From the NCBI GenBank assembly GCA_902622655.1, contig CACNQY010000011.1, positions 1 to 38,024 of the forward strand: 38,024 nucleotides of DNA, written 5' to 3'. Under the pieces are notes generated by a model, which was not told the origin of the DNA, ran no database searches, and saw nothing but the letters and a program-made list of their open reading frames with translations. Made by a program: the position numbers and the translations under genes. The DNA is from an uncultured Pelagibacteraceae bacterium. GTDB lineage: Bacteria; Pseudomonadota; Alphaproteobacteria; Pelagibacterales; Pelagibacteraceae. Below, in pieces: positions 1-8,044 of the stretch; positions within the stretch are counted from its first letter, which is position 1; every line of letters begins with the position of its first letter.

Positions 1-519
1 AAATATTAATATAAATAAACATACTGTAAAAATTTCACATAAAATTTTACTGGCAATTTTAAATTTAATAATTTCAATACCAATAGTTTTCATAAATGAT
101 AATACAAATAAGGGAAGTGTAATATTTAATAAATTTATCATGATAAATTTATTTTTTTGTGAGTATAAAATATTATTTTCAGTTTGTTCCTCGAAAAAAT
201 AATTTAATTCTGCAAAATAATTCCAAGAACCAATTTTAAAAGAAATTAAATCTCCATAAAAAACATTAATAATAAATAAAATATTTATAAAGAAAATGAA
301 AAAAACCCAAATATTGAATTTTTTTTCCATTTTATAAAAAATTATTATTGATAATAAAAATATTAGGCTCCTATAAACATAAATTATTTTAAAATCAAAA
401 AAATCAAAAAATAGAAAATTTAATTCTTTTATGAAAATAGAAAATGAAAGACCATATATTAGTAATAAAAAAAAAATTAATTCTAAGTTAATATTTAATT
501 TTTGTATTAGAGCTTTCAA
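1..519 (-). CDS. Polytopic membrane protein, N-terminal part (gene runs off the left edge)
   Basis: The minus strand is open from the window edge to a TTG at 519, giving 173 codons without a stop. Hydrophobic stretches rich in Leu, Ile and Phe lie near residues 12-30, 43-60 and 65-85, with another after about residue 130, which suggests a multi-spanning inner-membrane protein. No ATG lies near the N-terminus. The first in-frame ATG (330) would remove two membrane segments, so TTG at 519 is preferred. Its neighbours suggest a polysaccharide role such as a polymerase, flippase or GT-C transferase, but no family motif is visible in the part present. The next gene diverges 30 bases away. The C-terminal part is outside the window. 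Confidence 0.6.
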   Translation of the reverse strand, partial: MKALIQKLNINLELIFFLLLIYGLSFSIFIKELNFLFFDFFDFKIIYVYRSLIFLLSIIIFYKMEKKFNIWVFFIFFINILFIINVFYGDLISFKIGSWNYFAELNYFFEEQTENNILYSQKNKFIMINLLNITLPLFVLSFMKTIGIEIIKFKIASKILCEIFTVCLFILIF

Positions 520-549
520 TTTACTTATAATATTGTTAATAAATTAATT

Positions 550-1323
550 ATGTTAAAAAAAATAATAAAAAAATTATTAAGATCATTATCATACGACTTA
601 AGAAAAATACACAATCTTAATAGTCTGACTTTCAATGAAAATGATCAGAAATTTTTTGAGGAGAATTATAAAATTTGTGAAAAAGAGTCTTTAAATGTAA
701 GTAAGGAAAGATTTTTATCATTATACCAATCCGTAAATTATATTTATAACAATAATATAGAAGGCGATTTTGTAGAATGTGGTGTTTTTAGAGGTGGATC
801 AGCTATGATGATGGCGTTATCTAGTCTAAGGTTTAAAACAAATGAACAAAATTTAAAAAAAATTTGGCTATATGACACTTTTGAGGGCATGGCCAATCCA
901 AGTAAATTTGACACTAATATAATTAACCAAAAAGCTATTGAGCAATTAAATAAAAAAGAAAAAAAAGAGAATAAAAAGGATATTTGGGCATATTCTTCTT
1001 TGGATAATGTTAAAAAAAATATTGAAAATATTGGTTATGAAAATGAAAAAGTAATTTATATAAAGGGTCTAGTGGAGCAAACCTTAATTAATAATCAACC
1101 TGAAAAAATAAGTTTACTACGCTTAGATACTGATTTTTATGAGTCAACAAAATCAGAATTAGAATATTTATATCCAAAATTGGAGGTAGGAGGAATTATA
1201 TTGATTGATGATTATGGCCATTGGAAAGGATGTAAGAAGGCAGTAGATGATTATTTTAAAAATAAAAAAAATATTTTCTTTCAACAAATAGATTATTCTG
1301 GGATAATTGGTGTTAAAACATAA
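550..1323 (+). CDS. TylF/MycF-family SAM-dependent O-methyltransferase
   Basis: This 257-residue protein resembles the macrocin O-methyltransferase (TylF) family, which methylates sugar hydroxyls using S-adenosylmethionine and a divalent metal. The glycine-rich SAM loop GDFVECGVFRGGS lies at about residues 72-84. The family segment LYDTFEGM is at 107-114, LLRLDTDFYEST at 189-200 and the metal-site region IDDYGHW at 219-225. Length matches the family. It starts the first plus-strand block of the island and overlaps the next gene by 17 bases, so the two are probably co-translated. A likely job is O-methylation of a surface-glycan sugar; the actual acceptor cannot be read from sequence. Confidence 0.88.
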   Translation: MLKKIIKKLLRSLSYDLRKIHNLNSLTFNENDQKFFEENYKICEKESLNVSKERFLSLYQSVNYIYNNNIEGDFVECGVFRGGSAMMMALSSLRFKTNEQNLKKIWLYDTFEGMANPSKFDTNIINQKAIEQLNKKEKKENKKDIWAYSSLDNVKKNIENIGYENEKVIYIKGLVEQTLINNQPEKISLLRLDTDFYESTKSELEYLYPKLEVGGIILIDDYGHWKGCKKAVDDYFKNKKNIFFQQIDYSGIIGVKT

Positions 1324-2140
1324 AGAAAAAAAAAAAATTGTCATTATTGGTAATAAAAGTTTTATTCAAGAAAATTTATTTGAATATTTAAAAAAAAAAT
1401 TTGATGTAAAAAAAATTAAATTTCAGAGTATAAAAAAATTGAATCTTTCTAGAGTAGATTATCTTATAAACTGCAGCTCTCATAAAAATTTTTTTGATAA
1501 AAATTATGAAAAAAAATTTGATAGAAACTATATTTTATCTACTCTTATTATAAAGCAAAACGTAAAGTTAATAATGCTGAGCTCAAGACAGGTTTATGAG
1601 CCAAAATTAAATATTACAGAAAAAAGTAAAATTAAACCAATTAATATATATGCAAAAAATTGTATTAAATCAGAAGAAAATTGTGAAAAAATTTTAAATA
1701 AAAGATTAATAGTTTTAAGACTTTCAAATATTTTTGGCTATGAGGTGGGAAATAAAAAAAAACCATCATTGATAAGTATTTTCATTAGAGGTCTAAAACA
1801 AAAGAGGGTTACATTTGATAATAATTATTATCTTTATAAAGATTTTTTGCCTATAAATTATTTGTCAAAGTATGTATATAGAATTTTATTATTAGATAAT
1901 TTTTCAGGAACTTTAAATGTAGGATCTGGTATACCTATACGTGTATATAATTTTTTAAATAAACTAAAAAGTAAAAAAAAGATTATTACAAAAATAATTT
2001 TAAAAAAAAAGTTTAATGATAAAAATTTTTCTTTTAATACAAAAAAATTAAAAAAAATAACTAGAATTAGTTTGGAAAAAAAACAAATATATCTTGAACT
2101 AAATAAACTAAACCTCAAATTAAAAAAATATTATGATTAA
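1307..2140 (+). CDS. Degenerate NAD-dependent epimerase/dehydratase-like protein (extended SDR fold)
   Basis: The overall pattern is an extended SDR/RmlD-like sugar-nucleotide enzyme: a beta strand followed by a Gly-containing turn, SSRQVYE at 92-98, a YAK segment at 115 and RLSNIFG at 138-144. Key positions are altered. The nucleotide loop reads GNKSFIQ (15-21), where the family has GxxGxxG. The YxxxK catalytic pair reads Y115-A-K-N-C119, so the lysine is missing. It may be an inactive or structurally repurposed homologue, or bind its cofactor differently. The start is TTG at 1307 or GTG at 1310, with no ATG nearby. A run of 12 A follows at once, so start and frame are uncertain. It overlaps rfbB by 8 bases. 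Confidence 0.72.
   Translation: MVLKHKEKKKIVIIGNKSFIQENLFEYLKKKFDVKKIKFQSIKKLNLSRVDYLINCSSHKNFFDKNYEKKFDRNYILSTLIIKQNVKLIMLSSRQVYEPKLNITEKSKIKPINIYAKNCIKSEENCEKILNKRLIVLRLSNIFGYEVGNKKKPSLISIFIRGLKQKRVTFDNNYYLYKDFLPINYLSKYVYRILLLDNFSGTLNVGSGIPIRVYNFLNKLKSKKKIITKIILKKKFNDKNFSFNTKKLKKITRISLEKKQIYLELNKLNLKLKKYYD
1326..1337 (+). repeat. A12 homopolymer in the N-terminal codons of the SDR-like gene
   Basis: There are twelve consecutive A residues within codons 7-11 of the gene starting at 1307. A tract this long can slip during replication or transcription, so it could alter expression of this gene. No other feature is seen here. Confidence 0.85.
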
Positions 2141-3086
2141 AAAAATTTTTATCACCGGTGCAGCTGGATTTATAGGATCGCATTTGTCGGAACGTATTTT
2201 TAGCGAATTTAAAAATAGTAAAATAGTTCTATACGATAAAATAACTTATGCAGCTAATATTAAATATATAAAAAATTTACTCTTAAATAAAAATATAAAA
2301 TTTGTAAAAAATGATTTGCTTAATTTTAAAACTCTCGAAAAATACCTTTCAAATACAGATCTGGCTATAAATGTTGCTGCTGAAAGTCATGTAGATAATT
2401 CATTTGGAAATTCTTTAATATTTACAAAAACAAATACACTTGGAACTCACTGTTTTCTTGAAGCGTGCAGGAAACAAGGTGTGAATAAAATAATTCATGT
2501 TAGTACAGACGAGGTATATGGAGAAAATCTAGGTAAACACTATAATGAAAAACAAATTTTGAATCCAACAAATCCTTATTCAGCATCTAAGGCAGCGGCA
2601 GACATGATAGTAAATTCCTATAATCATTCATATAATTTAAATGTAATAACTGTAAGAGCAAATAATATCTTTGGAATCAGACAGTTTCCAGAAAAATTAA
2701 TTTCAAAATCGATCTATAGTTTTTTAAATAAAAAAAAAATGACAATACACGGAAACGGAAGTTCTAAAAGATATTATTTATCTGTAGAAGATTTTTGTGA
2801 AGGTATAATTAAAATAATTAGAAAAGGAAAACCAGGAGAGATTTATAATATTTCATCAGAAAAATATTACAAAATCCTTAAAATAGTTAAGTTAATCACA
2901 AAACATTTACAAATCGATTTCAAAAAAAATATTATTTTTATAAAGGATAGACCATTTAACGATAAAATTTATAAGATTAATAGTGATAAACTTAAAAAAT
3001 TAGGCTGGAAACAAACAAAACAATTAGATGAGGAGCTACCTAAACTTTGTGAATGGTATAAGAAAAATTTAATTTTATTTAAATAA
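2133..3086 (+). CDS. rfbB: dTDP-glucose 4,6-dehydratase-like (RmlB/RfbB family)
   Basis: RmlB converts dTDP-glucose to dTDP-4-keto-6-deoxyglucose, the precursor of rhamnose and of amino-deoxy sugars. The Rossmann loop GAAGFIG is at 9-15, followed by ESHVDNS (84-90). The catalytic trio STDEVYG is at 124-130, with the Asp-Glu pair of true 4,6-dehydratases, and YSASK is at 149-153. At 317 residues it is somewhat shorter than typical RmlB (about 350), trimmed near the C-terminus. The thymidylyltransferase rmlA is not in the window. The gene overlaps the preceding one by 8 bases and the following glycosyltransferase by 1 base (TAATG), so it belongs to one plus-strand operon. dTDP rather than another nucleotide is assigned by similarity. 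Confidence 0.85.
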   Translation: MIKKIFITGAAGFIGSHLSERIFSEFKNSKIVLYDKITYAANIKYIKNLLLNKNIKFVKNDLLNFKTLEKYLSNTDLAINVAAESHVDNSFGNSLIFTKTNTLGTHCFLEACRKQGVNKIIHVSTDEVYGENLGKHYNEKQILNPTNPYSASKAAADMIVNSYNHSYNLNVITVRANNIFGIRQFPEKLISKSIYSFLNKKKMTIHGNGSSKRYYLSVEDFCEGIIKIIRKGKPGEIYNISSEKYYKILKIVKLITKHLQIDFKKNIIFIKDRPFNDKIYKINSDKLKKLGWKQTKQLDEELPKLCEWYKKNLILFK

Positions 3087-4252
3087 TGAGAATATTATTT
3101 GTTTCTTTCAGTGATTTTAGAGGTGGAGCAGCAATTGCAGCAAGCTCACTTTTTAAAATAATCAAAGGTACCAAAAAAAAATTTTTAACAGCAGAAAAGA
3201 AAAAAAAATTTAGCTTTGAGATATTTAATGTTTTTGAATTTCATTTAATCACAATTTTAAGAATTTTAGAAAAAATTTTAATTTTTTTTATTTTGAAAAA
3301 AAAATTTCATCAATCATTAAATATTTTTAATACAAAAATTTATAAAAAAATAAATTTATATAAATCAGAAATTATAAATTTACATTGGATAAATAGGTCG
3401 ATGATGTCTTTAAATGATATATTAAAAATTAAAGGAAAAATATTGATAAGTATGCATGATATGTGGTTTTTAAATTCAACAGAACACTACTCAACAAAAT
3501 TTAGCATTGGGGATGACTTTATTTCTCAATATTGCTGGAAGAAAAAAAAAAAAATTTTTGAACAAAATAATATTTTTTTTTTAGCACATAATAAATGGAT
3601 GTTTAATAATTTAAAAAAAAAATTTCCAAAATATAAAAAAAAATTTTTTTTATGTGAATATTATCCAATTGATACCAAAATATTTAAACCAAGAAATAAA
3701 AGTTTTTTGAGAAAAAAATATAATTTGCCATTAAATAAAATAATTATTCTTTTTAGCTCTCAAGATAATTCAGATTATAGAAAGGGATATTTTTATTTTA
3801 AAAAAATAATGAAGAGCTTTAAAAATAGTAAGGATTTTTACTTTTTATCAGTTGGTAAATCGAATACTGAAGAATTAAATTACCATAATTACAAACATAT
3901 TAATTTTTTACCATTTAATAAAATTCCTGAAATTTATTCACTTTCAGATGTTTTTCTATGCACATCGATTGTTGATAATTTACCACTTACAATTTTAGAA
4001 GCGCTTTCCTCAGGAAACATTGTTATTTCATTAAATAATGGTGGAGCTACAGAAGTTGTTAATAAGATAGGATACGTATATGAATTTAACGAAATAGGAA
4101 AACTAATTGATCAAGTAAAAAAAATCAATTTCAATTTAATTAGAAAAAAATCGAAATTATCAAGAAGTTTTGCTTTAAAAAATTTTAATGAAGTAAAAAT
4201 TGGTTATAGATACAAAAAAATATTAAAAAAAATTCAAAGTTATCCTAATTAG
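3086..4252 (+). CDS. GT-B glycosyltransferase (group 1, WcaC-like)
   Basis: This 388-residue cytoplasmic glycosyltransferase has an N-terminal Gly-rich loop (FRGGAAIAA, 11-19). LHWINRS (99-105) and HDMW (124-127) resemble colanic-acid WcaC-type transferases. The C-terminal nucleotide-sugar site is SDVFLCTSIVDN followed by LPLTILEALSSG, within 287-310, with the usual E-x7-E-like spacing. It transfers a sugar from a nucleotide donor onto the lipid-linked glycan, identity unknown. It ends the first plus block and overlaps the opposing gene by 8 bases. A 13-A run lies inside codons 152-157, so a frameshift there would remove the donor site. Confidence 0.88.
   Translation: MRILFVSFSDFRGGAAIAASSLFKIIKGTKKKFLTAEKKKKFSFEIFNVFEFHLITILRILEKILIFFILKKKFHQSLNIFNTKIYKKINLYKSEIINLHWINRSMMSLNDILKIKGKILISMHDMWFLNSTEHYSTKFSIGDDFISQYCWKKKKKIFEQNNIFFLAHNKWMFNNLKKKFPKYKKKFFLCEYYPIDTKIFKPRNKSFLRKKYNLPLNKIIILFSSQDNSDYRKGYFYFKKIMKSFKNSKDFYFLSVGKSNTEELNYHNYKHINFLPFNKIPEIYSLSDVFLCTSIVDNLPLTILEALSSGNIVISLNNGGATEVVNKIGYVYEFNEIGKLIDQVKKINFNLIRKKSKLSRSFALKNFNEVKIGYRYKKILKKIQSYPN
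3542..3554 (+). repeat. A13 homopolymer inside the glycosyltransferase gene
   Basis: There are thirteen A in a row within the poly-lysine segment (residues 152-156) of the GT-B gene. I found no longer homopolymer in the window. Gain or loss of one base would truncate the enzyme before its C-terminal sugar-nucleotide domain. Confidence 0.9.
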
Positions 4253-5222
4253 TTTTTTTGTTTAATAATAAGATTAAAAACATGTAGATTATTATATTTG
4301 CAATAATTAAATATAGATAATTTATTGTAGTAAAGTTTTTAATTATGTTGGGCCACGCTATAATTGCTGAATAAATAGTTAAAGAAATTTTTAAATTATA
4401 TCTATTTATCAATAAATGATGGAAATGATTAAGGTCTCCTGAGAATGGATTTTTTTTATTATAAATTCTCTTACAAAATAATCTAAACATATCAATTCCA
4501 GGTATCATAAAAATTAAAAATATTTCCTCTGGCGATATATTAGATACTTTCAAATTATATTTGTAAATAACGTATAAACCTATTAAAGCTGAAATTAAAT
4601 ATATACCCGAATCGCCCATATATATTTTATCTTTAAGATTAAAAAATAAAAAAATAATTAAAGAAATAAATATAATATAAATTAAAATATTTAATTCGAT
4701 ATTAGGTTCAAATAAAAATATAAAATATAGTATAAATATTAGTGTTGAATTTCCATTTATACCATCTGCCATGTTTAAACTATTTAGTAATAAGAGTATA
4801 AAAAATGCTGTTATTATTATTGAGCTTTTATCCAAAAAAAATGTAATTGGTATTGAGTTGAATTGTAGTTCTTTAATTGAAAATGAATTTTCAAAGAATA
4901 AGAAAAAAATAAGTATGAAAAAAATTGACAACAATCTGACTAGATAATTTAATTGAAATATATCGTCTAAAATACCAATTAAGAAAACCAGTGAAATACA
5001 AAATATTAAAAAAATAAGATTATTGATTAATTCATTATGAAATATATAAAAAAATACAACAAAGTTAAAAAAAAAAAACCATATACCTATTCCACCAACT
5101 AATGGAGTTGTGTTATTTTTTTTATACAACCCAAACAATTTAGAAATAGGTTTGGCGTTATAAAAAAAAATAATTAGAAAAAAAATATTTAAAACTGAAA
5201 AAAAAAATAGTTCAGGTTTCAT
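4245..5222 (-). CDS. Undecaprenyl-phosphate sugar-1-phosphate transferase (WecA/MraY family)
   Basis: This is a polytopic inner-membrane enzyme of about 10-11 helices. It would start glycan synthesis by moving a HexNAc-1-phosphate from a UDP-sugar onto undecaprenyl phosphate. Family landmarks are in order: TPLVGGIG (39-46), LDD in GILDDIF (83-89), NMADGINGN (150-158), MGDSG (202-206), and the His motif HFHH at 266-269 after NPFSGDLN. Length (325) suits WecA/WbpL-type enzymes. It is the second gene of a minus-strand pair; its ATG overlaps the stop of the acetyltransferase by 1 base. Its stop codon is shared with that of the convergent glycosyltransferase in the palindrome CTAATTAG. Confidence 0.9.
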   Translation of the reverse strand: MKPELFFFSVLNIFFLIIFFYNAKPISKLFGLYKKNNTTPLVGGIGIWFFFFNFVVFFYIFHNELINNLIFLIFCISLVFLIGILDDIFQLNYLVRLLSIFFILIFFLFFENSFSIKELQFNSIPITFFLDKSSIIITAFFILLLLNSLNMADGINGNSTLIFILYFIFLFEPNIELNILIYIIFISLIIFLFFNLKDKIYMGDSGIYLISALIGLYVIYKYNLKVSNISPEEIFLIFMIPGIDMFRLFCKRIYNKKNPFSGDLNHFHHLLINRYNLKISLTIYSAIIAWPNIIKNFTTINYLYLIIANIIIYMFLILLLNKKTN

Positions 5223-5668
5223 TAAATTTTAATAGCTGGATTTCCAGCGTATTTACCTGGTTTCGTAATATCTTTGGTAATTACAGAACCAGCTCCAATG
5301 ACAACATTGGAGCATATTTTTACCGGTAAAATAGTGGAATTGCTTCCAATATAAACATTATTACCTATTTTTGTTTCTAACCATAATTTTTTTTTACCAT
5401 CAGCTGGCTTTCCCTTTTTAAATTTGTCATTAATAAACATTACACCATGACCAATAAAACAATTTTTTCCAATTTTTACTAATTCACAAACAAAGGTATG
5501 TGATTGAATTTTGGTATTATCCCCAACCTTAACACTTTTTTGTATTTCACAAAAAGGTCCAACAAAACAATTTTCACCAAAAATCGCACCATAAATATTT
5601 ACAGGGCTTATAATTTTCAAGTTTTTTTTATGTTTGATATTGATAATTTGTGATTTTATGATTTTCAT
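5222..5668 (-). CDS. Left-handed beta-helix sugar acetyltransferase (WbpD/WlbB-like)
   Basis: The 148-residue protein is made of imperfect hexapeptide repeats (for example IFGENCFVGP, KVGDNTKIQ, KIGKNCFIG, KIGNNVYIG and VVIGAG), the hallmark of trimeric LbH acyltransferases. The segment IGHGVMFIND and the ending AGNPAIKI resemble N-acetyltransferases acting on 3-amino sugar nucleotides (WbpD/WlbB, FdtC/QdtC). It probably acetylates an amino group on a nucleotide sugar. The partner aminotransferase is not adjacent; a possible one lies at 18164. It opens a two-gene minus operon, 29 bases from the divergent gene at 5698. Substrate is inferred only. Confidence 0.85.
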   Translation of the reverse strand: MKIIKSQIINIKHKKNLKIISPVNIYGAIFGENCFVGPFCEIQKSVKVGDNTKIQSHTFVCELVKIGKNCFIGHGVMFINDKFKKGKPADGKKKLWLETKIGNNVYIGSNSTILPVKICSNVVIGAGSVITKDITKPGKYAGNPAIKI

Positions 5669-5697
5669 TATAAATAGTTTTAATCAATATAAATAAA

Positions 5698-6870
5698 ATG
5701 TTTCAAGAAAAATTATTTGACAAATGTGCATTTGGATTAATTTTAACTTTACCAATATTTTTTTTAACAGGGTCACTATTATTTAATTTAGTTTCAGTAA
5801 TAATATCTATTTACATCTTTATATACATAATATTCAATAAAAAATATGATTTGTTACTTGAAAAAACAAATATTTTTTTGTTTTTTTTGTTATTAATTTT
5901 TTTATTAAGCTCAATTTTTTCTGATTATAAACTCAAATCATTTGAAAATTTAATATCCTTTTTTTTAAATATTTTACTATTTTATGGTTTATATGTGTTT
6001 ATTTTAAAAGATGAAAAAAAACTAATTTTTTTATCAAAACTTATTTCAATAATTATATTAATTATTTGTATGGATCTATGGCTGCAGAGTATAACTGGGC
6101 AAAATATTTTTGGTTTTCCAAAACAACAAGCAGCAAGATTAACATCTATTTTTAAAGATGAGCAAATACCTGGCTCTGTATTATTTAGATTATCTCCGTT
6201 TCTAATTTATTATTTGTTGAGAATGAAAAAAGAAAATTTTTTATTCAAATTTAGGTATGTTTTTTCATTTTTTGTATATTTTTCCATTATACTTACAGGA
6301 GAAAGATCAGCTTCAATTTTGGCAACTTTATTATTAATTTTTCTTATTTCTATGAATTATAAACTAATAAATAAAAAAAAATTTTTACTTTATTTTTTAG
6401 TTTTTATAATTTTATTTCTTGGTTTCTTCAAATATTTTGGAAGTGATGCAAAACAAAGAATATATTATACTTTTAAAACTCAAATACATAATAATATATA
6501 TCTTGATTTTTATGAAAATACTCTTGATTTGTCAAAAAAAAATCCCATCATCGGAACAGGGCTTCAATCCTATAGATACGAATGTCCAAAGATAAGTCAA
6601 GTTTGTAGCACGCATCCCCATAATTTTTTATTAGAATTATTAAGTGACACTGGATATTTTACACCAATATTATTTTTACTATTTTTAGTTACAAACCTTT
6701 TTAGAAAATTAAATATCAATCAAAATTTCAAATTAAATACTTTGGTAGTTTCTTATACAATTTTATTTTTTTTTCCATTGATTCCAACTGGAAGTTTTTT
6801 TAACTCTTATCACATGACCTTGACTTGGTTTAGTTTAGGATTCATTTATTCAATAAAAAGTTTGGACTAA
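5698..6870 (+). CDS. O-antigen ligase/polymerase (WaaL/Wzy_C family)
   Basis: This 390-residue polytopic membrane protein has about 11-12 helices. A large extracytoplasmic loop carries GTGLQSYRYE (286-295) and THPHNFLLELLSDTG (305-319). The HxHN motif followed by E is characteristic of O-antigen ligases and Wzy-type polymerases (PF04932). GERSA at 201-205 is another conserved segment. It would join lipid-linked repeats or attach the finished chain to lipid A core on the periplasmic face. Ligase and polymerase cannot be told apart from sequence. It stands alone on the plus strand between two minus-strand blocks. Confidence 0.87.
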   Translation: MFQEKLFDKCAFGLILTLPIFFLTGSLLFNLVSVIISIYIFIYIIFNKKYDLLLEKTNIFLFFLLLIFLLSSIFSDYKLKSFENLISFFLNILLFYGLYVFILKDEKKLIFLSKLISIIILIICMDLWLQSITGQNIFGFPKQQAARLTSIFKDEQIPGSVLFRLSPFLIYYLLRMKKENFLFKFRYVFSFFVYFSIILTGERSASILATLLLIFLISMNYKLINKKKFLLYFLVFIILFLGFFKYFGSDAKQRIYYTFKTQIHNNIYLDFYENTLDLSKKNPIIGTGLQSYRYECPKISQVCSTHPHNFLLELLSDTGYFTPILFLLFLVTNLFRKLNINQNFKLNTLVVSYTILFFFPLIPTGSFFNSYHMTLTWFSLGFIYSIKSLD

Positions 6871-6884
6871 TTAGATAATTATAT

Positions 6885-7925
6885 TTATTTATAATTTGGA
6901 CGTGAATCTAGTATTGGTTTCTCAAAGTAGTAATATAAAAGTGTAGACAATAAAATTTGAGTTATAACAAAAAGCACTATTGATAGTAATAAATTAAGAT
7001 CAATTAGGGATGAGATTAAATAAATTAGTAATAAATGAAATAAATATATTGAGTATGATATTTTACCTAAAAATAAATTGATATTGATAATTTTTTTATT
7101 TTTGAAATTTTTATCTAACATGTAACAAAAAATTACAATTAAACACCCCCATATCCCAACAACATAATGAAAGATAAATTGATAAAAAGTAATTTGTTCT
7201 AAGGCATTAATTTTTAAAATACTAAATGTTAAAAATGTAGATACAAATATTAACATTATTAATAACAAATTATTAAAAACTTTATTTTTAAAAGAATCTC
7301 TAAATAAATACAAAATAAAACCAAAAGCAATGGAGTCTAGTCTAAAAAATACAACCCTCCTTACATTTGATCCCCATTCAGTATTATCTGAAAAAAATAA
7401 TCGAAAAAACAAAATTAAAAGTACAAACAAATAAGCGAGATATATAAAATGTTTTTTATTTGTAAAATTAAATTTTTTAAATAATAGCAACAAAAACAGC
7501 GGAAAGATTATATAAAACCATTCCTCAACAGATAAGCTCCAGGCGATTGAAAAAAAATCATTTTCAACAGATAAAATAAAAAGATTTTGTAAAAAAAATA
7601 AATATTTTAAAAAATCAATTGTGAAAAGGTTACTTAAAATAATTGATGTAAGTAAAAGACTTAAAATATAAAGAGGTATTGTTCTGTACCAACGCCTTAT
7701 AATAAAAATTTTATAATTTTGAAATTTTTTATTTTTAGCAATTGAAATTATCTGTGGAGCCAAAACAAAACCACTTATAATAAAAAAAACCTCGACAGAA
7801 ATAGATGAGATTATTTCTAAATTTAAGTTATAACCATCTGATTGCATAATGAAGTGTGATATTGCAACAGAAGATGCGGCTAAAAATCTGAGAAAATCTA
7901 TAGTTGAATATCTATTCGTTTCCAC
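6885..7925 (-). CDS. Acyltransferase family 3 (OafA/YrhL-like) membrane O-acyltransferase
   Basis: This 346-residue integral membrane protein begins with the signature RYSTIDFLRFLAA (5-17) and H24 in the first helix. RRWYRTIP (77-84) and WSLSVEEWFY (129-138) follow; all are typical of AT3 enzymes that move acetyl groups across the membrane onto surface sugars. About ten helices are predicted. The start is GTG at 7925, chosen because the N-terminal motif begins at once. It follows a 37-codon membrane ORF by 5 bases and an SGNH gene upstream. This makes a three-gene arrangement suggesting that the AT3 channel and periplasmic SGNH functions are supplied by separate proteins. Confidence 0.9.
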   Translation of the reverse strand: METNRYSTIDFLRFLAASSVAISHFIMQSDGYNLNLEIISSISVEVFFIISGFVLAPQIISIAKNKKFQNYKIFIIRRWYRTIPLYILSLLLTSIILSNLFTIDFLKYLFFLQNLFILSVENDFFSIAWSLSVEEWFYIIFPLFLLLLFKKFNFTNKKHFIYLAYLFVLLILFFRLFFSDNTEWGSNVRRVVFFRLDSIAFGFILYLFRDSFKNKVFNNLLLIMLIFVSTFLTFSILKINALEQITFYQFIFHYVVGIWGCLIVIFCYMLDKNFKNKKIININLFLGKISYSIYLFHLLLIYLISSLIDLNLLLSIVLFVITQILLSTLLYYYFEKPILDSRPNYK

Positions 7926-7930
7926 AGTTT

Positions 7931-8044
7931 TTATAAGAAATTATAATCAAATATATCTGAACCTATATATTTAGAGACAAAAATTGATAATAAAATTAAA
8001 GTTAAAACTATAAATATTCTTATAATATTTTTTTTAAATTTCAT
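7931..8044 (-). CDS. Small single-pass membrane protein (37 aa) between SGNH and acyltransferase genes
   Basis: This short ORF starts with ATG at 8044, overlapping the stop of the SGNH gene in the sequence ATGA. It ends with TAA 5 bases before the GTG of the acyltransferase, so it fills the apparent gap exactly. The peptide is MKFKKNIIR, then a hydrophobic segment (about residues 7-24), then a short polar tail ending DYNFL. The basic N-terminus and one helix suggest an inner-membrane peptide with its tail in the periplasm. I recognise no family. The stop-start overlap and exact fit argue for a real gene. By analogy with other small proteins in SGNH clusters it may help assemble the acyltransferase; that is inference. 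Confidence 0.6.
   Translation of the reverse strand: MKFKKNIIRIFIVLTLILLSIFVSKYIGSDIFDYNFL

Noticed and set aside
1858..2118. 86-codon minus-strand ORF opposite the SDR-like gene
   Set aside because: It is an antisense shadow of Lys-rich coding sequence, giving Phe/Leu-rich pseudo-membrane sequence.
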